A stretch of DNA of 10,509 bases, taken from Planctomycetota bacterium (GTDB lineage: Bacteria > Planctomycetota > Planctomycetia > Pirellulales > Lacipirellulaceae). The first letter of the stretch is position 1. Every line of letters begins with the position of its first letter. The notes beneath the pieces were generated by a model. It was given only the letters and a program-made list of their open reading frames with translations. It was not told where the DNA came from and did not search any database. The DNA lies in NCBI GenBank assembly GCA_024278035.1, contig JAJRUA010000268.1, positions 1-10,509 of the forward strand. Reading direction: 5' to 3'. Positions 1-5,921 of the stretch are shown in pieces. Both the position numbers and the translations under genes were made by a program.

Positions 1-330
1 CATCGAGTGCATCTTGCCGTCGGAGTAGAAGCCTGTCTTGGTTTCGACCCAACGGAAATCGTCCGCGAGGCCTATTTCGTCGATCAATTTACGGAGTCGT
101 GTGTCGGAAAGGAGCGTCACATGGTAGTGGCGATCCCAGGTAACGGTGTTCCCCTCAGGGGTCGCAAGCGCCCAGGCACTTGCCAATCCGCCAAGTTCCG
201 GCGCCGCTTCAAGCAACGTAACTCGCACCCCCTTCTTCGCCAGCTCATGGGCCAGCGTCATGCCAAGCATCCCTCCACCGACAACGGCCCAGTGAGGGGC
301 GTGATTCGTACTGACTACGTTGTTCTTCAT
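1..330 (-). CDS. FAD-dependent oxidoreductase, N-terminal part (runs off left edge)
   Basis: The reading frame starts at an ATG at 328-330 and stays open for 110 codons to the edge of the window. Residues 15-24 carry a dinucleotide-binding Rossmann motif (VVGGGMLGMT, a GxGxxG-like glycine cluster), followed by a helix and a strand ending in an acidic residue (VTLLEA), then GGLASAW. This is the usual FAD-binding start of the amine oxidase / protoporphyrinogen-oxidase-like / phytoene-desaturase-like superfamily. A WDRHYHV segment and a later TGFYSDGKMHSM stretch fit the NAD(P)/FAD oxidoreductases of that group often found beside glycosyltransferases. UDP-galactopyranose mutase is a more distant relative. 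The substrate cannot be told from this fragment; modification of a sugar or lipid carrier is a guess from context. It lies 76 nt downstream of the GT2 gene, with a hairpin in the gap. There is no Shine-Dalgarno sequence before the ATG. Confidence 0.85.
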   Translation of the reverse strand, partial: MKNNVVSTNHAPHWAVVGGGMLGMTLAHELAKKGVRVTLLEAAPELGGLASAWALATPEGNTVTWDRHYHVTLLSDTRLRKLIDEIGLADDFRWVETKTGFYSDGKMHSM

Positions 331-356
331 GAAATGTTACGGTGTCTAGCTAAAGT

Positions 357-391
357 TCTCACGCAAAATCATTCAATTCCTTTGCGTGAGA
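357..391. terminator. 11-bp perfect inverted repeat, hairpin between two genes
   Basis: Arms 357-367 (TCTCACGCAAA) and 381-391 (TTTGCGTGAGA) are perfectly complementary around a 13-nt loop. On the plus strand the stem is followed by CCTTTTT (392-398), the layout of an intrinsic terminator for plus-strand transcripts, but no plus-strand gene precedes it. On the minus strand the stem begins 15 nt after the stop codon of the GT2 gene and is followed only by a weak ACTTTAG. It may be a weak or two-way terminator, an RNA 3'-end stabiliser, or an operator for the oxidoreductase gene. The inverted repeat is certain; its function is not. Confidence 0.45.
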
Positions 392-406
392 CCTTTTTAT
401 GGCGGG

Positions 407-1267
407 TCAGCCGATGAACCAGCGGCGGACGACGAGCGAGAGGGTTTGCCAAATGGTGCGAAGGACTTGCATTTTGCTAGCGCCTCCTTTCTGGTCGTAC
501 CGAAGGACCATCGGTGCTTCGCCCATGATGATCGGGCTTCTGCCAAGCCGGGTTTTGCGCATCTTTAGAAGCACATCGACCATGCAGGAGAAACCTTTCT
601 CGCTAACAAAGTCATCTCCGTACCGAGACATGGCGGCGGCAAGGGCCTCGGTGCGGTAGGCGCGAAAGCCACAGGTGTAGTCACGGACTCCCTTGATAGG
701 GAAGGCGATGCGAAACAAAAAACGGGCGGCAACGCTGAGCAGCACTCGGTCAAACGGAACGCCAATAACGCGCGAACCAGGTTGAAACCGAGAGGCAATC
801 ACCACATCGTACCCTTCGCGAACCATGTTGAGCATTCGCGGAATCAGGCCGGGGGGTTGGGTATTGTCGGCGTCGAGCGTGACAACAATATCGCCCGGTC
901 CGCTATGGGCGACCGCGTCGGTTAGCCCCGTCCGTAGTGCCCCGGCCAAGCCTTGGTTAACTTCGTGAGCGACCAGACGTACGGGAAAGGAGAACGAGAG
1001 GCGAGTCACAATCGCTGCGGTATCGTCGGAGCTACCGTCATCGACCACAACAATTTCATGCTGAGCGTCCACTTCCGAGAGCGTCGCATGCAACGAGGTA
1101 ATCAGCGGCTCGATCGCTTCTTCCTCATTATACGCAGGTAGAACGACATGGATCGTCCGCGAAGTAAAGTCAGATATCTCCTGCGCACCGAGCTCGTGCT
1201 CATGCAAGGCAGGAGAGTAAGGAGGTGGATCCAGTGTGGCAGCGGAGGTGGGGTCGTAGGGAAGCAT
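407..1267 (-). CDS. Family 2 glycosyltransferase, dolichyl-phosphate mannose synthase-like
   Basis: 286 aa with a complete GT-A fold. After a Pro-rich N-terminal tail of about 37 residues comes IHVVLPAYNEEEAI (39-52), then EIVVVDDGSSDDT (71-83) for nucleotide-sugar binding, NQGLAGALRTGL (104-115), and the metal-binding DXD-type motif LDADNTQ (131-137). A later segment around 194-206 (VRDYTCGFRAYRT) is typical of the DPM1/DPMS-like branch. No multi-span membrane domain follows, only a weakly hydrophobic C-terminus (about 268-285), so it is probably a soluble or peripheral enzyme acting at the inner face of the membrane. Such enzymes pass a sugar from a nucleotide donor to polyprenyl phosphate or to a growing glycan; which one cannot be told here. 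It starts at an ATG 83 nt after the upstream GT2 stop, with no Shine-Dalgarno sequence but a long pyrimidine-rich leader. Confidence 0.9.
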   Translation of the reverse strand: MLPYDPTSAATLDPPPYSPALHEHELGAQEISDFTSRTIHVVLPAYNEEEAIEPLITSLHATLSEVDAQHEIVVVDDGSSDDTAAIVTRLSFSFPVRLVAHEVNQGLAGALRTGLTDAVAHSGPGDIVVTLDADNTQPPGLIPRMLNMVREGYDVVIASRFQPGSRVIGVPFDRVLLSVAARFLFRIAFPIKGVRDYTCGFRAYRTEALAAAMSRYGDDFVSEKGFSCMVDVLLKMRKTRLGRSPIIMGEAPMVLRYDQKGGASKMQVLRTIWQTLSLVVRRWFIG

Positions 1268-1310
1268 CGTAGTAAAAACAGGGTGGGGAAGCAGGGGAGA
1301 GAATCAGAAA

Positions 1311-1330
1311 GGGAGGGATTGGGGGGCGGG
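1311..1330 (+). other. Potential G-quadruplex in purine-rich spacer
   Basis: The spacer between the two GT2 genes is almost pure purine on the plus strand from about 1281 to 1345. Within it, 1311-1330 reads GGGAGGGATTGGGGGGCGGG, which has at least four G-runs of three or more with loops of 1-3 nt and so meets the usual quadruplex pattern. More G-runs lie at 1281-1297. On the coding (minus) strand the same stretch is a C/T tract in the 5' leader of the downstream GT2 gene. Whether it folds or matters in the cell is unknown. Confidence 0.4.
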
Positions 1331-1350
1331 AGCCGGAAGGAACGTGATCT

Positions 1351-2421
1351 TTATTGCGAGGTCTTCGCACCTTTGAGTAGGCGTTCACGGCCTTCGCGCA
1401 AGTTCAGCGAGTCGTCGTGCGACGACGCCTTCGTCTCTCCCCGGCAAAGTAGCGACCACGCACGGGCCAAGTAGGCCTGCGATCGCCAAAGCAAAGAACG
1501 AGCACCAACGGCCTTTTCTCGCTGCCCCGTCAGTTTAGCCAGCAGGAATCGGGGAAGATAGCTAATAATTGCCTGAAAAGTCCGAATAAATAACATTCCC
1601 AAAAGCCGAAGTGATCCCCAGTCGCGGTACTCACGCAAGGCAAGATGCTGGCCGTGCCGGGTTGCGGTCCAGCGCATGTATTCATCGGAGAGGCGGCCCT
1701 CGGGGATGAGGTGATAGACAATGGCGGCGGGCGTGTACCACGCTTCGTAGCCGGCCCCGCGGATACGACGGAAAAGGTCCGCATCCTCCCCACCATCCTT
1801 TAAGCGGACATCGAAGACGCCCACTTCTTCAATCACCGAACGATTGAGCAACAAATTGTTCGTGCCGGGGATACGTTTGCGGCTGTAGGGCTGGACCGTG
1901 TTCATGCCCACTTTTTCGCCCAAAAGCTGTCGGCATTGGGGGGCCAGCTTGCGAGTGTTCGATTCTGGCAACGAAAGATGGACCGCCCCGCCTACGACCT
2001 TTACGTTCTTCTCGGCTGCTAAATTGAGTAACTCGGCCAGCCATTGGGGGTGGGCTTTTTGGTCGTCGTCGTGGAAGGCGATCCACTGGCCGGCCGCTTC
2101 GGCAAGGCCACGATTGCGCGCGAAGGTGACTCCCGCTTCCGGTTCCATAAAACCACGCACCCGCTCCGCCGCGCCGGCTCCTCCTCCTCCTTTTTCAAGA
2201 GGGGCTTCTTTTGCAAAACGGGCAATCACCTCTTGCGTATGGTCGGTCGAAGCGTTGTCGATTGCCACGACTTCGTAGGTAAATCGTTCGCCCGAGGCAA
2301 GCTGCGTGTCAAGCGATGTCAGGCTCAATAGCGTTTCGGCCAACATGTCGGCACGATTGTAGCTACCGATGATGACGGTGACATCAATGTTCTTCGGAGT
2401 TGCGGTGGACGGCGTATTCAT
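1351..2421 (-). CDS. Family 2 glycosyltransferase
   Basis: 356 aa from the chosen ATG at 2421. The GT-A domain opens at once with VTVIIGSYNRADMLAETLLS (14-33), followed by EVVAIDNASTDHT (50-62), GVTFARNRGL (97-106) and the DXD-type metal site FHDDD (116-120). Acceptor-side motifs are GTNNLLLNRS (186-195) and the GGEDADLFRR stretch (210-219) with a likely catalytic-base Asp. The C-terminal 80 residues are basic and weakly hydrophobic, which suits peripheral membrane attachment. The frame is open upstream to 2676, but that extension lies inside the polymerase gene, is Cys/Arg-rich and has no family likeness, so the internal ATG, 35 nt after the polymerase stop, is preferred. A Gly-rich insert at residues 76-84 is coded by a GGA-type trinucleotide run. 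The enzyme probably adds one sugar to the lipid-linked repeat unit; donor and linkage are unknown. Confidence 0.9.
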   Translation of the reverse strand: MNTPSTATPKNIDVTVIIGSYNRADMLAETLLSLTSLDTQLASGERFTYEVVAIDNASTDHTQEVIARFAKEAPLEKGGGGAGAAERVRGFMEPEAGVTFARNRGLAEAAGQWIAFHDDDQKAHPQWLAELLNLAAEKNVKVVGGAVHLSLPESNTRKLAPQCRQLLGEKVGMNTVQPYSRKRIPGTNNLLLNRSVIEEVGVFDVRLKDGGEDADLFRRIRGAGYEAWYTPAAIVYHLIPEGRLSDEYMRWTATRHGQHLALREYRDWGSLRLLGMLFIRTFQAIISYLPRFLLAKLTGQREKAVGARSLLWRSQAYLARAWSLLCRGETKASSHDDSLNLREGRERLLKGAKTSQ

Positions 2422-2456
2422 AGTGAGAGTGATTCGAGCAGAGGGGGAGGGGAAGG

Positions 2457-3809
2457 CTAGGCGACGATTTGCGGGGAAGTTTCTTCTGGTTTCGATGGAG
2501 GAAAAAAAAGCAGCACCATGAACACACCGATCAGAGCAAGGACCGTCGTGTACTTGAGTTTTACAAAATGCGACTCCAGAAATCCGTTCATCAAGCCAAA
2601 AGCAACCAGTCCATAGACAAAGGCGTAGCCAGCATCGCGGGTACGGGCGTAGGCAGCCTGGAGCGTATTCCAGCAAAGAAAGACCATCGGAAGAGCCATC
2701 ACTAGGCCAATAAAACCAAGCTGCAACACAATCTCAAAATAAGCGTTATGAGCCGACTGCATGGTCCAATTTTGGCTCTTCATAACAGCAGCAATGCGGT
2801 CAGGTGTCCAGAAATTTTCGTAACCGTAGCCAGTCAAAGGGTGCTTGGCGGAATAGTTACTCAGTTCTTGCCACAGAGGGACCCTGCCTGAGAGTGAACC
2901 CGACTGTTGCGTACGGCCCATCAGAGCGGCCCCGGTCAGTTGATTGCGTTGGGCATCACTGAGACTGCCGTAAGTGACCAAAAAGAGCGCGACGGCTGCG
3001 CAAAAGCCACTGGCCGTAATCCAACGAACCCTTGAAGACAATTGGAGCAAAAACACGAGCCCTAAGGCGACCAACAGGGCAATCAAACTGGTACGTGAGA
3101 CGGTTAAAAAGAGCATTCCAAATCCGAAGAAAAAGAGTCCTCGGGTGATCCACCGCTTGCCGAATCCCGCAGGAAAACAAAAGGCGGCAAGGCAAAGTGC
3201 CGCACAGTAAGCTGCCTGGATATTGGGGTGGAGCGTGCCACCGAATCGGTAGTCGCCTGCCCAAGGACGTACGCCCGCTTTGAGTTCAAAGAAAAGGCTC
3301 GTTCCAACGAATGCTGCGCAGGTGATAAGAGCAACTAGCAGTAATTCACTTGGCCTGAGTAGGCGAGCAAAGCCAGCCGATCCTACTAGAGCAAACGTCA
3401 GGGCAATGAGCCGTTTGAGGGTTAGTGAAGGATCATCGGACCAAAAGAAACTACAGAGTGCCCAAAGAAACAAGGCGAGCAAAAGGAACAACGGAACAGG
3501 CCGCAGTTGAATTTCCCGATCGCGACATCTAAGGAAGGCAATCCCTCCAACGCCAGCATAGAGAAGCAAGGCGATTTTCCGCAGCTTGCTTCCCGCTTCA
3601 ATTTCATCAACGTACTCGTCTTTTAGGTTCTCTTCTTTGATGTCGGTCGTTTGGAGTCCAACAAAGTTCGTGTCATGTTCCAGAGCGAAGTACATGACAA
3701 AAAGACCGAGCGCAACCAGCAGCGCACGGCTCAAGCGAATGCCGTCGTTCTGCACCGCAACTGGCGTGGTGCCAGATTCGATCGGCGTGGAGGGAATCGA
3801 GCTAAGCAT
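2457..3809 (-). CDS. Wzy-type polysaccharide polymerase / O-antigen ligase family protein
   Basis: 450 aa with about 11-12 hydrophobic spans, for example near 28-43, 78-95, 103-121, 131-149, 154-173, 222-258, 262-280, 355-382, 394-412 and 418-436. Family signatures of the O-antigen ligase/Wzy_C group are visible: FGGTLHPNIQA (189-199), VSRTSLIALLVAL (237-249), then the large loop with GRVPLWQE (308-315), HPLTGYGYENFW (323-334) and SAHNAYFEIVLQLGFIGL (352-369). The conserved Arg and His residues in these loops are those the family uses to join lipid-linked glycans. In a Wzx/Wzy cluster with a Wzz protein, the likely role is polymerising repeat units on the outer side of the inner membrane; a ligase role is the alternative. 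The ATG overlaps the flippase stop by 8 nt and has one of the few Shine-Dalgarno-like sites in the window. The C-terminus is short and hydrophilic. Confidence 0.88.
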   Translation of the reverse strand: MLSSIPSTPIESGTTPVAVQNDGIRLSRALLVALGLFVMYFALEHDTNFVGLQTTDIKEENLKDEYVDEIEAGSKLRKIALLLYAGVGGIAFLRCRDREIQLRPVPLFLLLALFLWALCSFFWSDDPSLTLKRLIALTFALVGSAGFARLLRPSELLLVALITCAAFVGTSLFFELKAGVRPWAGDYRFGGTLHPNIQAAYCAALCLAAFCFPAGFGKRWITRGLFFFGFGMLFLTVSRTSLIALLVALGLVFLLQLSSRVRWITASGFCAAVALFLVTYGSLSDAQRNQLTGAALMGRTQQSGSLSGRVPLWQELSNYSAKHPLTGYGYENFWTPDRIAAVMKSQNWTMQSAHNAYFEIVLQLGFIGLVMALPMVFLCWNTLQAAYARTRDAGYAFVYGLVAFGLMNGFLESHFVKLKYTTVLALIGVFMVLLFFPPSKPEETSPQIVA

Positions 3810-5172
3810 GACGTACCTCTCGGCTCAAAACGATCCACTGCCACACAATCGATAGACTACAACCGATCAGCATTCCGACCCCGATGCCAATGGCACCAAA
3901 ATGCCAAACCAGGGCGAAGCCAATCGTAAGATTCACAGCAAGTCGCATAAGAGCCGACGCCAATAACAGTCGGCCATGCCCACGGTTGATCGACGCAAAC
4001 TCGATCGGCACCAGCAGCACCTCAGACATCATTCCCGCACCGAGCGTCAACAAAAGCAATCGTGTGACACCGGCGGCCGCATCAAGATAGATCGCTTGAA
4101 CAACGGATTCGCCTACCAAAGCAAGCCCCAGCAACAGGGCCGTAGCAAAGGCGGCGACAATCAGGGTATGACGGACAGTGTGCCGCCAAAGCCCTGGAAG
4201 GCCCTGCTCGGCATGAATACGGGCCGTGACCGGCCCCAGGTAGTTCGAGACCCCAAGGATCAGTGGGTTGGCAAACTGAATCGCACTTTGCGCTGATCCG
4301 AGTTTGCCCAACTCGGCCATGTTGGTCAGTACCGGCAACAGCCACCGGTACCCCTGGTTGCCAACAAGGACCGACAACGCACCGCCGGTAAGCCACTTCG
4401 AGAGTTCCCAGTTCTTCAGCCAGTCGGTCTTCACTTGTGCGACGCTACACACCATTTGCCGGCGGCGCCAAAGAAGCCAAGCGATTGAGAAGCTACAGGC
4501 TGCCGCAACCACCAAAATGGCATGGAGGGCCGATAAGCGTTCCGCCGTAGCGAGCCAAACAAGCCCGGCAAGCTGAGCCGTCATCACCGCCAAGTCGAAA
4601 AGAAAGACTTCAACGACCGAGAGGCTCGCAAGGCAAAGTCGCCGAACATGCTCACGCAATAACATCAAAATGCTACAAGGAGCCAGCACCAACAAGAGGT
4701 TTCCAACCGTTTCCCCTCCAGCGACGCTTCGCGCTACGAGCCCAACCGCTACGAGTCCTATGGAAAAAACTGCAACGAAAGCCAACAAATGAAGGGTGGC
4801 ACTGCCGGCATAGCTCGGTCGATCTTCGGATGAAAGATGATGGATATGTTTGGTATAGGGGGTCCAAACAAGGGCTTTCGCCAGACCGAGTGCCGTAAGA
4901 TAGAGTGAATAAGCAAGAACGTAGTAACCAAGCTGCTCTTGTCCCGCGCATCGTCCTATGAAAATCGAAGTGGCAAAGTTGGCAACGCTCACGATGCCTT
5001 GGTCAGCAAAGACCCAAAAGCTGTTCGGCAAGGCAGCCAACTTCGTCGTGATGCCCGGCTCGCGTGAAGAAGCGGCGGTAGCAGTAGGCGAGGCGGGGCG
5101 TGTCACAGTTTTAACTAAGAGGCGGGAGAAATCAGAGCGGCTAAAAGAGCTTACAGACGGCGGCGGAGCCAA
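3802..5172 (-). CDS. Wzx-like polysaccharide flippase (MATE/MOP superfamily)
   Basis: Up to 456 aa, very hydrophobic, with about 12 predicted membrane spans (near 52-72, 82-104, 126-147, 156-174, 185-208, 214-235, 263-283, 298-316, 335-356, 366-386, 403-424 and 426-448). Length, span number and an early NSFWVFADQGIVSVANF segment match Polysacc_synt/Wzx-type exporters, which flip undecaprenyl-diphosphate-linked repeat units across the inner membrane. Sequence conservation in this group is low, so the call rests on topology plus position between the Wzz-partner and polymerase genes. The start is uncertain because there is no ATG before residue 170. The longest frame begins at a TTG (5172) and overlaps the upstream gene by 22 nt; a GTG at 5106 and a TTG at 5040 (just before the first membrane span) are alternatives. 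None has a clear ribosome binding site. The Ser/Ala/Thr-rich first 45 residues would be cytoplasmic. Confidence 0.82.
   Translation of the reverse strand: MAPPPSVSSFSRSDFSRLLVKTVTRPASPTATAASSREPGITTKLAALPNSFWVFADQGIVSVANFATSIFIGRCAGQEQLGYYVLAYSLYLTALGLAKALVWTPYTKHIHHLSSEDRPSYAGSATLHLLAFVAVFSIGLVAVGLVARSVAGGETVGNLLLVLAPCSILMLLREHVRRLCLASLSVVEVFLFDLAVMTAQLAGLVWLATAERLSALHAILVVAAACSFSIAWLLWRRRQMVCSVAQVKTDWLKNWELSKWLTGGALSVLVGNQGYRWLLPVLTNMAELGKLGSAQSAIQFANPLILGVSNYLGPVTARIHAEQGLPGLWRHTVRHTLIVAAFATALLLGLALVGESVVQAIYLDAAAGVTRLLLLTLGAGMMSEVLLVPIEFASINRGHGRLLLASALMRLAVNLTIGFALVWHFGAIGIGVGMLIGCSLSIVWQWIVLSREVRHA
3816..3821 (-). promoter_or_regulatory. Ribosome binding site of the polymerase gene
   Basis: GAGAGG lies 6 nt upstream of the ATG at 3809, inside the end of the flippase gene. 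It stands out because most other starts in the window have no Shine-Dalgarno-like sequence. It supports the chosen start and independent or re-initiating ribosome entry at the 8-nt overlap. Confidence 0.6.
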
Positions 5173-5867
5173 TTCGGCACGTAGTGTCGCTGGCGGGTGA
5201 CGACCGACCCAACCAGCTTCACACCATCGGCACGGAGCCTAGAAGCAGTTTCCTCAGCAACGCGGTGGGAGGTCCTTTCGCTACGAAGGGCCAAGATCGC
5301 CGCATCAAGCTGGCGAGCGACGAGCAGCATATGCCGTAGCTCAGAGACTTCCGGCAAGTCGAACACAATCATATCGTGCGATTCGCGAAAACCAGCAAGC
5401 ATTGCTTCAAATTGTTCGTGATGGAGTCCCACACGGTCCATCAATCCTGCCGTGCCAAGCGGCATGACTTCGAGCCCTTGGACCGGTGTCGGATGAATCG
5501 CCTCTTGCACGCTGCACTGGCCAGCCAAGACATCGGCCAAGCCATAGGCATTGCGCATTCGGAACTTACGCGCGACTTGCGGATGAGCCACGTTGGCATC
5601 CACCAGAAGAACAGGATCCATATGGTGGTCGGCGGCGCGAATCGCCAAGTTGGCGGCCACCGTACTGACCCCAGCACCGCGGCTACATGCGGTGATGCCT
5701 GTCAAGAAACCGGCTCCTCGATTGTCCTCCATCTGCGGCTGGAGACGCCATAGCAAGGTGTCGTAAGCATCCGCTCCACGCCTCCGCGGGATGATTGGCT
5801 GAGTCGATCGGGTGACACCGGAAGACCGGGCCTGGCCGTTGGGACCGTTGGCAGTTTTTTGTTTCAT
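5151..5867 (-). CDS. CpsD/BY-kinase-like P-loop protein with altered Walker A
   Basis: 238 aa, resembling the cytoplasmic kinase domain that partners Wzz proteins (CpsD/CapB/Wzc-C type). A basic, disordered N-terminus (1-35) is followed by the P-loop region ITACSRGAGVSTVAANLA (57-74), Walker A' VLLVDANVAHPQ (86-97) and Walker B DMIVFDLPE (165-173). The fold and order of motifs are those of the MinD-like BY-kinase family. Two features are odd. The P-loop lysine (GKS/T) is Val67, and the MinD-type signature lysine position is Arg63, so ordinary nucleotide hydrolysis or transfer is doubtful. The C-terminus (VVTRQRHYVPNWLRRRL) has only one Tyr instead of the usual Tyr cluster. It may be a regulatory pseudo-kinase or an ATPase with a variant P-loop. 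The ATG lies 54 nt after the Wzz stop, with a weak GAG-type site upstream, and the gene end overlaps the flippase start. Confidence 0.85.
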   Translation of the reverse strand: MKQKTANGPNGQARSSGVTRSTQPIIPRRRGADAYDTLLWRLQPQMEDNRGAGFLTGITACSRGAGVSTVAANLAIRAADHHMDPVLLVDANVAHPQVARKFRMRNAYGLADVLAGQCSVQEAIHPTPVQGLEVMPLGTAGLMDRVGLHHEQFEAMLAGFRESHDMIVFDLPEVSELRHMLLVARQLDAAILALRSERTSHRVAEETASRLRADGVKLVGSVVTRQRHYVPNWLRRRL

Positions 5868-5921
5868 AACGGGCTCTCAAAGAGCAAAAAATAAGAGAAG
5901 TCGATTGCCGGTTAGAAAAAC

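Noticed and set aside
2422..2676. N-terminal extension of the GT2 gene by 85 codons
   Set aside because: It overlaps the 3' end of the polymerase gene, is Cys/Arg/Trp-rich, and the GT2 fold begins a few residues after the internal ATG at 2421.
5868..5921. Small stems GCTCT/AGAGC (5873-5885) and GTTAG/CTAAC (5911-5926) between the Wzz and P-loop genes
   Set aside because: Stems of only 5 bp in a spacer of this base composition are expected by chance, and the second includes the Wzz stop codon.
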